The notes beneath the pieces are model-generated. The model was given only the letters and a program-made list of their open reading frames with translations. It did no database searches and was not told the DNA's origin. 12,597 nucleotides of DNA from an uncultured Pseudomonadota bacterium (lineage in GTDB: Bacteria > Pseudomonadota > Alphaproteobacteria > Rs-D84), in assembly GCA_947303165.1 (NCBI GenBank), contig CAMYXE010000003.1:1-12597 (forward strand). The letters are read 5' to 3'. Of the stretch, positions 1 through 8,414 are shown piece by piece (position 1 is the stretch's first letter; every line of letters begins with the position of its first letter). The translations under genes were made by a program, and so were the position numbers.

Positions 1-1728
1 CTTGTCAGACTTTGGCAATAATTGACCAATAATCATACGACCCGCCGTAGTTTTGTAATTCTTGCCGTTAATACGCGCAACAATTGGTGTATGTAACGTG
101 ATTGTTTTGTTTTCCAATGCCAATTCTACTTCGTCCATGCTGATAAAGCGTGGCGACTTTTCAGTGTGTTCACCATTTATCAATGAAATATAGTAGATAC
201 CCAAAACCATGTCTTGTGATGGCACTGTCATAGGTTCACCATTTGCCGGCGACAAAACATTGTTGGTTGACAGCATAAGTGTACGTGCCTCCAATTGCGC
301 TTCAAGCGAAATAGGAACATGCACAGCCATCTGGTCACCGTCAAAGTCGGCATTGAATCCCTTACATACCAATGGGTGCAAACGAATTGCCTTGCCTTCA
401 ATCAAAACAGGTTCAAATGCCAACAACGACAATCTGTGCAATGATGGTGCACGATTTAACAACACAGGATGTTCGTGGATAACCTTTTCCAAGATTTCCC
501 AAACAATATCTTCACCGTTTTCGACCATCTTGCGTGCAGTTTTTAATGTATTAGCATAATCACCCGCCATCAAACGCGCAAACACAAAAGGTTTAAACAA
601 TTCCAATGCCATTGCTTTTGGCAAACCAACCTGATGCATCTTTAATGATGGACCAGACACAATAACACTACGTCCAGAATAATCTACACGTTTACCCAAC
701 AGGTTCATACGGAAACGCCCAGATTTACCACGCAAAGATCCAGATAATGATTTAAGTGGTCTGCGGTTCTGTGAAACCATTGGGCGCGCCTTGTGTTCAT
801 TATCAAACAAGGAATCAACCGCTTCTTGCAACATACGTTTTTCATTACGAATAATGATTTCAGGTGCATGCATTTCCATAAAGCGTTTCAAACGATTGTT
901 ACGAATAATCACACGGCGATACAAATCATTTATATCAGATGCCGCAACATGTCCAGCATCCAATGTTACCAATGGACGCATATCTGGTGGAATAACAGGA
1001 ATAATATCTGGCAACATCCACGCAGGTTCAGTCTTGGAATCCAAGAAAGCTTCAACCAATTTCAATTGCTTGATAATTGATTTACGTTTTGCTTCAGATT
1101 TTGTTTCCGCCAATTCGGCACGCAAACGGGTTCTTTCGTCGCCCATATCCAAATTAGCAATTATGCTGCGCACGCCTTCGGCACCGATACCTACACGGAA
1201 ACTATCTGGGCCAAATTCTTCAACCGCGGCACGATATTCATCTTCGCTTATCACATCATATTGTTTCAGGTTAGTAAGACCAGGTTCAATAACGATATAA
1301 GCATCATAAGAAACAACCTGTTCCAATTTCTTTTGTGACAAGTTGTTCAATAATGTAGCAATCTTGCCTTCGCGCAAGAACCATGTGTGTGCAACTGGCA
1401 TCGCCAATTTGATGTGTCCCATACGTTCACGACGAACAGAAGACGCACCAACTTCAACACCGCAACGTTCACATATCGTCCCACGGAATTTGATTCTTTT
1501 ATATTTTCCGCACGCACATTCATAGTCTTTTACGGGACCAAAAATCTTTTGACAGAACAAACCATCTGCTTCGGGTTTCAACGAATGATAGTTTATGGTT
1601 TCTGGTTTTGTGACTTCGCCATGTGACCAAGAAAGTATTTCTTCAGGTGATGCAATCGTCACACGCAACGCGTCAAATTGTTCCCTTGTTTCAATTTGCC
1701 CAAATATCTTTTGCAACATATTTGCCAT
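1..1728 (-). CDS. rpoC: RNA polymerase subunit beta' (N-terminal 576 residues, cut by window edge)
   Basis: Encodes the N-terminal part of the catalytic beta' subunit of RNA polymerase; the reading frame is still open at base 1, so the C-terminal part is outside the window. Visible landmarks in order: the zinc ribbon with Cys71, Cys73, Cys86 and Cys89, the [12 protein letters not shown] block (345-356), and the invariant NADFDGDQM active-site loop (459-467) whose three Asp residues bind catalytic magnesium. The ATG start at 1728 is preceded by AAGGAG with a 9-nt spacer. It lies 86 nt after the rpoB stop and is surely co-transcribed with it. Oddities: the stretch after AHTWFL (residues 119-134) departs from the usual SLPSR-containing sequence and is one residue shorter than in E. 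coli, and Met341 replaces the almost universal Gln in RFRQNLLGKR. Identity is certain. Confidence 0.98.
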   Translation of the reverse strand, partial: MANMLQKIFGQIETREQFDALRVTIASPEEILSWSHGEVTKPETINYHSLKPEADGLFCQKIFGPVKDYECACGKYKRIKFRGTICERCGVEVGASSVRRERMGHIKLAMPVAHTWFLREGKIATLLNNLSQKKLEQVVSYDAYIVIEPGLTNLKQYDVISEDEYRAAVEEFGPDSFRVGIGAEGVRSIIANLDMGDERTRLRAELAETKSEAKRKSIIKQLKLVEAFLDSKTEPAWMLPDIIPVIPPDMRPLVTLDAGHVAASDINDLYRRVIIRNNRLKRFMEMHAPEIIIRNEKRMLQEAVDSLFDNEHKARPMVSQNRRPLKSLSGSLRGKSGRFRMNLLGKRVDYSGRSVIVSGPSLKMHQVGLPKAMALELFKPFVFARLMAGDYANTLKTARKMVENGEDIVWEILEKVIHEHPVLLNRAPSLHRLSLLAFEPVLIEGKAIRLHPLVCKGFNADFDGDQMAVHVPISLEAQLEARTLMLSTNNVLSPANGEPMTVPSQDMVLGIYYISLINGEHTEKSPRFISMDEVELALENKTITLHTPIVARINGKNYKTTAGRMIIGQLLPKSDK

Positions 1729-1745
1729 ATTTTCTAGCTCCTTGC

Positions 1746-1777
1746 TTAGTGTTAGTGGTTAGTGTTGGTGGTTAGTG
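1746..1777. repeat. 13-nt tandem repeat in the rpoB-rpoC spacer
   Basis: On the plus strand TTAGTGTTAGTGG (1746-1758) is followed directly by TTAGTGTTGGTGG (1759-1771) and a partial TTAGTG (1772-1777). The complement of the same motif, CCACTAA, recurs at 1812-1818 across the rpoB stop codon, so the repeat units could pair with the end of the rpoB message. It sits between the rpoC Shine-Dalgarno and a perfect hairpin. Its function is unknown; it may be part of a small intergenic repeat family. Confidence 0.75.
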
Positions 1778-1799
1778 CCATCGGAAAAATTCCGATGGC
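1777..1799 (-). other. Perfect hairpin between rpoB and rpoC
   Basis: A 10-bp perfect stem, GCCATCGGAA paired with TTCCGATGGC, closes a 3-nt loop (AAA on the plus strand, UUU in the transcript). It starts 15 nt past the rpoB stop. On the transcribed strand it is followed by ACUAACCACC rather than U residues, so an intrinsic terminator is unlikely, and rpoC must be expressed. RNA processing, mRNA protection or a repeat element are the likelier roles. Confidence 0.7.
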
Positions 1800-1814
1800 A
1801 TCCAATACCTTCCA

Positions 1815-4800
1815 CTAATCTATCTTTTTAGGTGTCATTGCCAACCCAAGTCCACGTAATTCACGCACAAACACGTTAAACGCTTCTGGCGTGCCGGTCT
1901 GGATATCATCACTGCCCGATATAATGGATTCGTACATTTTGTTACGTCCAACAATATCGTCTGACTTTACAGTCAACATTTCGCGCAACAGATGTGCGGC
2001 ACCATGTGCTTCAAGCGCCCACACTTCCATTTCACCCAAACGCTGACCACCCATGTGCGCCTTACCGGACAACGGTTGTTGCGTGACAAGCGAATAACTT
2101 GCCGTCGAACGTGCGTGTATCTTTTCATCGACAAAGTGGTGCAATTTCAACATATACATAACACCAACCGTCACAGGACGTGCAAACTTTTCACCAGTCA
2201 CACCGTCATACAATGTAAATTGACCTGTTTCTGGCAATTTTGCCAATTTTAACATCTTGCGAACATCTTCTGGTGTAGCACCGTCAAATGTCGGGGTTGC
2301 CATTGGAACACCATCACGCAACAATGCGGCCTGGGCACGAACATCTGTATCGGTCATCTTGGCCAATTTTTCTGACATGTCTTTGCCATAAATCTTGCCC
2401 ATTATTGTGCGTAAATCATCGGTAACAGCGCGTTTCTGTTTCACTTCTTCCAGCACCGCGCCAATCTGTTCACCCAGCGCGCGCGCCGCCATACCAAGAT
2501 GGGTTTCCAAAATCTGACCAAAGTTCATACGGCTCGGTACACCAAGTGGGTTCAAGACGATATCAACCGGGGTTCCATCTTCCATATGTGGCATATCTTC
2601 AATCGGAACCACGCGGGATACGATACCCTTATTTCCGTGACGACCCGCCATTTTATCACCAGGTTGCAATTTCATCTTGTGAGCGATGTAAACCTTGACT
2701 TCTTTCAAAACACCCGCGTTAAGTGAATTGCTTTCAGTCGCTTTTTCAATTTCGCGGTCTGCATTTTCATTCAGTTGTTTCAGTTTGATAAGATGCTGTT
2801 CACGCAATTCATCAATCTTGGCTTGAATTTCTTTATTGCCAACCGACAATTTTTTCACATCAACTGGTTTTATACCCTCAAAGACTTCCTGGGTCAATTT
2901 TTTACCAACAAATGGTTTCAAACTTCCCGTCCCAGATTCAATTGTTTGCCCTTCGGCCATCTGGAATACTTGATCAGCAAACCCTTTTTCAATAATAAGG
3001 ATTTCTTCATCGCGGTCTTTGTTTATCTTGTTGATTTTCTCAAGTTCAATCATCTGGGTGCGTTCATCTTTTTTGACCCCATGACGTGTCAAAATATTCA
3101 CACCGATAACTGTTCCTTCCTCATTCGGTCCAACACGCAATGATGTATCTTTCACATTCAATGCCTTTTCACCGAAGATATTGCGTAACAACGCTTCTTC
3201 GGGAGTAAGCAATGTTTCAGATTTCGGCGAAACGTGACCAACCAAAATATCACCCTGTTTCACACGTGCACCAATATAGATGATACCAGATTCGTCCAAA
3301 TTCTTTAACGCTTCTTCACTAACGTTTGGAATATCGCGTGTCAGGCTTTCTGGTCCAAGTTGTGTATCACGAACCTTGATTTCTTTTTCAACAATCTTGA
3401 CAGACGTATAAACATCATCGCGCGAAATCTTTTCAGAAATCACAATGGAGTCTTCATAGTTATATCCACGCCATGGCACAAATGCCACCAACACGTTGCG
3501 ACCCAAAGCCAATTCACCATAGTTCATAGAAGAACCGTCTGCGATGATATCACCCGCAGAAATACGGTCACCCGCTTTGACCAATGGTTTTTGATGTAAA
3601 ATCGTATCGTTGTTCGAGCGTTCATATTTTTCAAGATTATAAATATCAACACCTGTCACAACATTGCGGCTGTTCATACATTTTACCACAATACGATTTG
3701 CGTCGGCTGATTCAACGATACCGCTGTGCTTTGCAACTTTACCGGTTCTAGAATCACGTGCAACTTCGCGTTCAATACCCGTCCCAACCAATGGTGTTTG
3801 CACACGCATCAAAGGCACAGCCTGACGTTGCATGTTTGATCCCATCAATGCACGGTTAGCGTCGTCGTTTTCAACGAATGGAATTAACCCAGTGGATATA
3901 GACACCACCTGGCGTGGTTCAACATCGATAAGGTCAATTTCTGCACGCGGAACACGTGTAAATTCGCCATCAACACGTGCCGTTACCATATCTTCGGACA
4001 AAACACCCTTGTCTGTTGTCGGGGTGTTACCCTGGGCAATCTTGTGTCCCAATTCTTCGTCCGCAGTCAGGTATACCATTTTGTCGGTAATCTTGCTGTT
4101 TTCGACAACATAATATGGTGTTTCAATAAACCCATAAGGATTAACACGTGCATAAGACGCAAGGTGGTTAATCAAACCAATATTTGCACCTTCGGGTGTA
4201 TTAATTGGGCATAAACGACCATAGTGAGTTGGGTGAACGTCACGGACATCAATGCCAGCACGTTCACGATTAAGTCCCCCAGGCCCCAACGCAGAAATAC
4301 GACGTTTGTGTTCCAATTCGGACAACGGGTTATATGCATCCATAAATTGTGACAATTGGCTCGTTCCCAAGAATTCCGCAATCAATGACATCAAAGGATT
4401 AACATTAACAACGTCTTGTGGTTGCATCGTCGCAATGTTCGGTGAAGACAAACTTTCGCGAACCAGGCGTTCTATACGAACCATACCTGTACGGAAGTTT
4501 TGTTCAAGCAATTCACCAACGGTGCGAACACGACGATTTGAAAGGTTATCAATATCATCAATTACATCTTTGTGATCGATAATATTGGTCAATGTTTTCA
4601 AAACCGCCAAGAAATCGTTTTTGGTCAACAAACGTTCATCTTCTGGTTTCTTACCAGAATCAATTTTCAAACGTTTGTTCATTTTGAAACGACCAACCGC
4701 AGACAAATCATAGTACGCAGATTCAAAACCTTGACGCAAGAACAAGTTAATCGCCGCTTCTAATGTCGGACGCTCACCAGGTCTGATGATGTTATAAATT

Positions 4801-5951
4801 TCGATCAAGGCTTCTTCACGATTTGTGGTTTTATCTGCAACCAATGTGTTACGCATATGCGCGGTCAAAGTTGTGTTATCAATAGAGATAAGAGATATTT
4901 CTTTGATACCCAATTTTTCGATATCTGCCAAGACTTCTTCGGTAATTTCTGTTCCCGCTGGATACATAACCTGGTCACCAGACATAATCGGATCAAACAG
5001 GTATTCACCAATCAAGGCATCTGACAAAATACCAAACTCTTTGGATGTCGCAGCAATCTTGGCCAAACGTTTTGCATTCAAACGATCGCCCTTGGATGCC
5101 ATCGGCTTTTTGTCTTTTGGATTAAGCAAATCATAATTCAAACGATACTTATCCAAGCCTTCGAATACATTTGTTGCACCAATCCACATTTTACCATTTG
5201 TCTTCAAAGGTATGCGTTTATAGAACACCGACAAGATTTCAGCATCGTCCATTCCACGGATTGTGGTCTTGCGTGGTTCCGCAATCCACTTTTTTTCGTC
5301 CTCGGCGCATGGCAAACAACGCAACAACACCGTTGCAGGTATTTTACGACGGCGGTCAATACGAACATAAATAATGCCCTTGGATTCTTCAAAATCAATC
5401 CATGAACCATGTTCTGGAATAATACGTGCAGTATACGTAATAGGATTACCAGCAATCTTGGCTTCCTTGGTTGTTGCGAATACGACACCTTGGGTACGAT
5501 GCATTTGGGAAACGATAACACGTTCAACACCCGATGCAATAAAACTGCCACGTTCTGTCATAAGTGGCACTTCGCCCATAAAGATTTCTTGTTCTTTGAT
5601 ATCGCGCAAAGACTTTTTTCCGTCTTCTGCAATATCCCATAAAATCAATCTCAGCTTCAACTTCAATTTACTGGAATATGTCATCTTGCGGGCAAGGCAT
5701 TCCTTCACATTGTACGCAGGTTTTTCCAAATTATATTCTACGAATTCTAATTCGGCGGCACCCGCATAGTCCTTGATAGGAAACATTGAAGAGAACACGC
5801 TTTGCAACCCAATTTTCTTACGATTTTGAGGTGCAACATCGGCCTGCAAGAAATCCTTATAGGAATTATATTGAATTTCTATCAAATCAGGAAGCGGAGT
5901 TTGCAAAAAACTTTTACCAAAAGATTTTCTAAGTTTTTGGATAACTGCCAT
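1815..5951 (-). CDS. rpoB: RNA polymerase subunit beta
   Basis: Encodes the complete 1378-residue beta subunit of RNA polymerase, a normal alphaproteobacterial length. Visible blocks include the rifampicin pocket beginning GTSQLSQFMD at residue 529, with Asp538, His548 and Ser553 at the E. coli D516, H526 and S531 positions, RALMGSNMQRQ, the GDKMAGRHGNKG active-centre block near 1098-1109, and the C-terminal GEMEVWALEA block that contacts beta'. The frame extends upstream to a TTG at 5984, but I chose the ATG at 5951: it has AAGGA nine nt upstream in the same GGATTGAAA context seen before rplK, and its MAVIQKLRKSFGK matches the usual N-terminus. The rifampicin positions look wild type, so sensitivity is expected. 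Asn584 replaces Glu in the normally fixed CPIETPEG motif, and Ala589 replaces Pro. Second from the left in the superoperon. Confidence 0.98.
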   Translation of the reverse strand: MAVIQKLRKSFGKSFLQTPLPDLIEIQYNSYKDFLQADVAPQNRKKIGLQSVFSSMFPIKDYAGAAELEFVEYNLEKPAYNVKECLARKMTYSSKLKLKLRLILWDIAEDGKKSLRDIKEQEIFMGEVPLMTERGSFIASGVERVIVSQMHRTQGVVFATTKEAKIAGNPITYTARIIPEHGSWIDFEESKGIIYVRIDRRRKIPATVLLRCLPCAEDEKKWIAEPRKTTIRGMDDAEILSVFYKRIPLKTNGKMWIGATNVFEGLDKYRLNYDLLNPKDKKPMASKGDRLNAKRLAKIAATSKEFGILSDALIGEYLFDPIMSGDQVMYPAGTEITEEVLADIEKLGIKEISLISIDNTTLTAHMRNTLVADKTTNREEALIEIYNIIRPGERPTLEAAINLFLRQGFESAYYDLSAVGRFKMNKRLKIDSGKKPEDERLLTKNDFLAVLKTLTNIIDHKDVIDDIDNLSNRRVRTVGELLEQNFRTGMVRIERLVRESLSSPNIATMQPQDVVNVNPLMSLIAEFLGTSQLSQFMDAYNPLSELEHKRRISALGPGGLNRERAGIDVRDVHPTHYGRLCPINTPEGANIGLINHLASYARVNPYGFIETPYYVVENSKITDKMVYLTADEELGHKIAQGNTPTTDKGVLSEDMVTARVDGEFTRVPRAEIDLIDVEPRQVVSISTGLIPFVENDDANRALMGSNMQRQAVPLMRVQTPLVGTGIEREVARDSRTGKVAKHSGIVESADANRIVVKCMNSRNVVTGVDIYNLEKYERSNNDTILHQKPLVKAGDRISAGDIIADGSSMNYGELALGRNVLVAFVPWRGYNYEDSIVISEKISRDDVYTSVKIVEKEIKVRDTQLGPESLTRDIPNVSEEALKNLDESGIIYIGARVKQGDILVGHVSPKSETLLTPEEALLRNIFGEKALNVKDTSLRVGPNEEGTVIGVNILTRHGVKKDERTQMIELEKINKINKDRDEEILIIEKGFADQVFQMAEGQTIESGTGSLKPFVGKKLTQEVFEGIKPVDVKKLSVGNKEIQAKIDELREQHLIKLKQLNENADREIEKATESNSLNAGVLKEVKVYIAHKMKLQPGDKMAGRHGNKGIVSRVVPIEDMPHMEDGTPVDIVLNPLGVPSRMNFGQILETHLGMAARALGEQIGAVLEEVKQKRAVTDDLRTIMGKIYGKDMSEKLAKMTDTDVRAQAALLRDGVPMATPTFDGATPEDVRKMLKLAKLPETGQFTLYDGVTGEKFARPVTVGVMYMLKLHHFVDEKIHARSTASYSLVTQQPLSGKAHMGGQRLGEMEVWALEAHGAAHLLREMLTVKSDDIVGRNKMYESIISGSDDIQTGTPEAFNVFVRELRGLGLAMTPKKID

Positions 5952-6018
5952 GGGTTTCAATCCTTTTTTTTGTGCGTTTTGCAAACGAAACTATTACGTA
6001 TACTTTTTTTCGCCCGTC

Positions 6019-6101
6019 GCCCGCCAATGGATTTTTCCACGGCGGGCACGGAGTTCGTCACATCAAATGTGACACGATATTTATTGAATCCAACTGGATT
6101 C
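6019..6101 (-). promoter_or_regulatory. Three consecutive hairpins in the rplL-rpoB spacer
   Basis: The 161-nt gap between the rplL stop and rpoB start contains three stem-loops. In transcript order they are GAATCC with an AACU/AGUU-type 4-nt loop (6086-6101), GTCACAT/ATGTGAC with a 3-nt loop (6057-6073), and a GC-rich stem GCCCGCC/GGCGGGC with an inner TGGA/TCCA extension (6019-6047). None is followed by U residues; the last is followed by A-rich sequence. In E. coli the same spacer holds an attenuator and an RNase III site, so processing or partial attenuation between ribosomal and polymerase genes is the reasonable inference. No convincing promoter was seen. Confidence 0.6.
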
Positions 6102-6112
6102 GGCAAAATGAA

Positions 6113-6478
6113 TTATTTCAATTCTACTTTTGCGCCAGCTGCTTCAATTGTCGCCTTCATTTTTTCGGCTTCATCTTTTGCAACTGCTTCTTTCACAGCC
6201 TTTGGTGCAGATTCAACCAATGCTTTGGCTTCACCCAATCCCAAGCCTGTAATATCTTTAACAGCTTTGATAACGGCCAATTTGTTTGCACCAACATCTG
6301 TCAGGACAACATCAAATTCAGATTTTTCTTCTGCCGCCGCCGCTGCTGGGCCTGCTGCAACTGCAACCGCTGCTGCTGCACTAACGCCCCAAGTTTCTTC
6401 TAATGCCTTGGAAAGCTCGACTGCTTCCAAAACAGTAAGTTTTGACAATTCTTCAACTAATTTCTGAATGTCTGCCAT
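6113..6478 (-). CDS. rplL: 50S ribosomal protein L7/L12
   Basis: Encodes the 121-residue acidic stalk protein of the large subunit, present in multiple copies on L10, where it recruits and stimulates translational GTPases. The N-terminal dimerisation region (about 1-32, [20 protein letters not shown]) is followed by an Ala-rich flexible hinge (about 33-50) and the globular C-terminal domain with the conserved [20 protein letters not shown] helix region that contacts elongation factors. The ATG at 6478 has AGGAG six nt upstream. It lies 44 nt after rplJ in the usual rplJL pairing, so it should share regulation by the L10 leader. Length and sequence are ordinary and the call is secure. Confidence 0.98.
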   Translation of the reverse strand: MADIQKLVEELSKLTVLEAVELSKALEETWGVSAAAAVAVAAGPAAAAAEEKSEFDVVLTDVGANKLAVIKAVKDITGLGLGEAKALVESAPKAVKEAVAKDEAEKMKATIEAAGAKVELK

Positions 6479-6522
6479 TTTTTGCTCCTATTTATTTTAC
6501 TGGAAAGTTATATTCCAATAAT

Positions 6523-7002
6523 TTATTGATTCTTTTTTCCATACTCTGCAGAAACGCGTGCAATGCGTGAACCTGGTTCGACCAAGATACGCGCGATTGT
6601 ACCACGGATTTCCAACAGCGAAGGAAGCTTGGATAATTGCAATACGCCGTCTTTGTTCAAGACATCTGCATCCATTTTACCACCAATAATGTTCAAATTT
6701 GCATGTTCATCAGCAAATTTGGCCAAAACTTTGGTGACTGCCAAAGCATCGGTTGCAACCGCAACCGCCGTTGGACGTTTCATCATATCGGATACATCTT
6801 CAAAACTGGTACCTTTTAATGCCAGTTTCATCAAACGGTTTTTGACAACTTTGAAAACAGAAACAACTGGACGTAATTCATTACGCAATGCTTCGAATTC
6901 CTTGACTGTCAAACCGTTGTTTTCGACAACGAAAACACCGTTTGCTTCTTGAAGAGACGACTGCAACGCTGAAATCAAAGTAGACTTTTCTTCGCGTTTC
7001 AT
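6523..7002 (-). CDS. rplJ: 50S ribosomal protein L10
   Basis: Encodes the 159-residue L10 protein that anchors the L7/L12 stalk to 23S rRNA. The N-terminal RNA-binding domain is recognisable from its start MKREEKSTLI, the NGLTVKEFEALRNELR segment (about 29-44) and the VVKNRLMKLAL segment (about 52-62). The C-terminal helix that binds L7/L12 dimers ends in SRIARVSAEYGKKNQ. The ATG at 7002 is preceded by AAGGG seven nt upstream. A 203-nt leader containing nested stems lies upstream, which fits the known autoregulation in which L10 bound to L7/L12 represses its own mRNA. Normal length, no anomalies. Confidence 0.97.
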   Translation of the reverse strand: MKREEKSTLISALQSSLQEANGVFVVENNGLTVKEFEALRNELRPVVSVFKVVKNRLMKLALKGTSFEDVSDMMKRPTAVAVATDALAVTKVLAKFADEHANLNIIGGKMDADVLNKDGVLQLSKLPSLLEIRGTIARILVEPGSRIARVSAEYGKKNQ

Positions 7003-7064
7003 CTTTTTACCCTTACTTCTGGTTCATCTGAAATAATCAAATAAACCTTTTCTTGTTAAACTTT

Positions 7065-7163
7065 CCATCCGGTGTTACCCGGGATGGGACCATTTCCTGT
7101 CCCAAAGAATTGTCTTTGTCTATGATGGAAATTAAGCGTTTTCGCACCATCAGTCTTGGACAG
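7065..7163 (-). promoter_or_regulatory. Candidate L10 leader (autoregulatory RNA upstream of rplJ)
   Basis: The rplA-rplJ gap folds well. A long-range stem CTGTCC/GGACAG (7097-7102 with 7158-7163) encloses TGATGG/CCATCA (7123-7128 with 7147-7152), which encloses GCG-TTTT-CGC (7136-7145). Nearer rplJ are CCATCC-CGG type hairpin 7065-7087 and TGGGAC/GTCCCA (7085-7090 with 7099-7104). The last uses bases of both the long stem and the 7065-7087 hairpin, so these folds are mutually exclusive. Position and nesting match the family of r-protein L10 leaders bound by the L10-L7/L12 complex. The assignment is by position and structure, not by a sequence match. Confidence 0.5.
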
Positions 7164-7174
7164 AAATCTTGTTT

Positions 7175-7200
7175 ATGGTTTTGGGCGAACCCAAAACCAT
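7175..7200 (-). other. Perfect 11-bp hairpin with UUCG loop after rplA
   Basis: ATGGTTTTGGG pairs without mismatch with CCCAAAACCAT around a 4-nt loop that reads UUCG in the transcript, a stable tetraloop. It begins 5 nt after the rplA stop. The downstream transcript reads AAACAAGAUUU, so the U-tract of an intrinsic terminator is missing. It may act as a processing site or a 3'-protecting structure separating rplKA from rplJL. Confidence 0.65.
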
Positions 7201-7205
7201 ATTAT

Positions 7206-7880
7206 TTATTTTGCATCGATATGCAGGCCTGGACCCTGGGTTGTAGAAACCGCAATTCCCAAGATATATTGACCTTTGCATGATGCAGGTTTTACCTTTT
7301 TTAACTGTTCAACCAATGCATTCGCATTTTCGACCAATTTTTCGGTTGCAAATGACATTTTACCAATGCCCGCATGAATGATACCGTTCTTTTCAGCACG
7401 ATATTCAATCTGACCCGCCTTGGCGGTGGCCACAGCGTTTGCGACATCGTTCGTGACCGTCCCTAATTTTGGATTCGGCATCAAACCTTTTGGTCCCAAA
7501 ACGCGTGCAACTTTGGACATCTTTGGCATCATTTCTGGTGTCGCAATTACACGATCAAAATCAATATTACCCGCGGCAACTTTTTCAATCAAATCGTCAC
7601 CACCGACAACATCTGCACCAGCCTTTTTGGCTTCGTCTTGTTTATCATTTGTAAACACTGCGACACGGACCTTTTTACCGGTACCATTTGGCAACGACAA
7701 CATTCCACGAATGTTTTGATCCGCCTTGGTCACATCAACAGAAAGCCAAACCGCGATTTCCAATGTTTCATCGAACTTTTTTGAACTATATGGACGCAAT
7801 GCTTCAATAGCATCCGCAAAAGAATATGCTTTTGCCGTATCCAATTCCGCCCATGTTTTTCTTCTTTTTGTAATTTTCAT
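7206..7880 (-). CDS. rplA: 50S ribosomal protein L1
   Basis: Encodes the 224-residue L1 protein of the large-subunit L1 stalk, which binds 23S rRNA near the E site and helps release deacylated tRNA. Diagnostic blocks are DQNIRGMLSLPNGTGK (about 55-70), RVAVFTND, the L1 signature VLGPKGLMPNPKLGTV (about 127-143), and KNGIIHAGIGK. The ATG at 7880 sits 3 nt after the rplK stop and uses GGAGG that lies within the last rplK codons, so translation of the two genes is probably coupled. In many bacteria L1 represses this rplKA pair by binding its leader. Slightly shorter than the E. coli protein; otherwise ordinary. Confidence 0.98.
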   Translation of the reverse strand: MKITKRRKTWAELDTAKAYSFADAIEALRPYSSKKFDETLEIAVWLSVDVTKADQNIRGMLSLPNGTGKKVRVAVFTNDKQDEAKKAGADVVGGDDLIEKVAAGNIDFDRVIATPEMMPKMSKVARVLGPKGLMPNPKLGTVTNDVANAVATAKAGQIEYRAEKNGIIHAGIGKMSFATEKLVENANALVEQLKKVKPASCKGQYILGIAVSTTQGPGLHIDAK

Positions 7881-7883
7881 GGC

Positions 7884-8315
7884 TTATTCCTCCACCTTTA
7901 CGCCCATTGAACGGCATTGACCCGCAACGATATTCATCGCAGATTCAATGGTAGAGCAATTCAAGTCTGGCATTTTGTTTTCGGCAATTTCCTTGATTTG
8001 TGCCTTGGTAATTGTTCCGACAAAATCACGTCCTGGTTTATGAGAACCAATTTTCAGTTTCAATGCCTTTTTAATATAGTACGAAACCGGTGGCAATTTC
8101 ATAATAAATTCGAAACTGCGGTCCGTATAAACCGTGATAATGCACGGAATCGGCATACCTGGTTCTTTATCAGCCGTTTTGTCATTAAACTGTTTGCAGA
8201 ATTCGGCGATATTAACACCCGCCGCACCCAATGCTGGTCCAATAGGAGGAGCCGGGTTTGCTTGTTTTGCAGGGACAACAAGTTTTACAATCCCCTTAAG
8301 TTCTTTTTTTGCCAT
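7884..8315 (-). CDS. rplK: 50S ribosomal protein L11
   Basis: Encodes the 143-residue L11 protein that binds the GTPase-associated region of 23S rRNA and takes part in factor binding and the stringent response. The N-terminal proline-rich segment [16 protein letters not shown] (about 22-37) is the L11 hallmark and corresponds to the thiostrepton-contact region; the C-terminal RNA-binding domain follows, with KIGSHKPG and the ending [15 protein letters not shown]. The ATG at 8315 is preceded by AAGGATTGAAAA, the same ribosome-binding context as rpoB. It is preceded by a 99-nt structured spacer after nusG and almost abuts rplA. Typical length and content. Confidence 0.98.
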   Translation of the reverse strand: MAKKELKGIVKLVVPAKQANPAPPIGPALGAAGVNIAEFCKQFNDKTADKEPGMPIPCIITVYTDRSFEFIMKLPPVSYYIKKALKLKIGSHKPGRDFVGTITKAQIKEIAENKMPDLNCSTIESAMNIVAGQCRSMGVKVEE

Positions 8316-8414
8316 TTTTCAATCCTTTTTTTGTTTTTTGGATTCGTGGTGCGATGTGGCGCATCTACCACGGTTTGTTGCATGCCTTTCACATGCCCGT
8401 CGGTTATTGACCGA
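8316..8414 (-). promoter_or_regulatory. Structured nusG-rplK spacer (possible L1-type leader)
   Basis: Three stem-loops lie in the 99 nt between the nusG stop and rplK start: TCGGT/ACCGA (8400-8414) touching the nusG stop, GCATG/CATGC with a 7-nt loop (8380-8396), and CGTGGT/ACCACG enclosing GATG/CATC (8345-8372). Downstream is A-rich sequence and the rplK Shine-Dalgarno. In many bacteria L1 represses rplKA by binding a 23S-like hairpin here. I cannot confirm the L1 consensus by eye, so the regulatory role is an inference from position. Confidence 0.35.

Noticed and set aside
1746..1777. CRISPR-like array
   Set aside because: The units are 13 nt, directly adjacent and lack spacers.
1777..1799. 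Intrinsic terminator between rpoB and rpoC
   Set aside because: The stem is strong but is followed by ACUAACC rather than U residues in the direction of transcription, and rpoC must be transcribed through it.
6070..6110. Internal promoter ahead of rpoB (TTGCCG-N17-TAAATA, minus strand)
   Set aside because: The -10 box matches poorly, and the sequence is better explained by the stem-loop at 6086-6101.
5802..6467. 221-codon plus-strand frame opposite rplL and the start of rpoB
   Set aside because: It is antisense to rplL and rpoB and spans their structured spacer; the Ala-rich part is simply the complement of the L7/L12 hinge.
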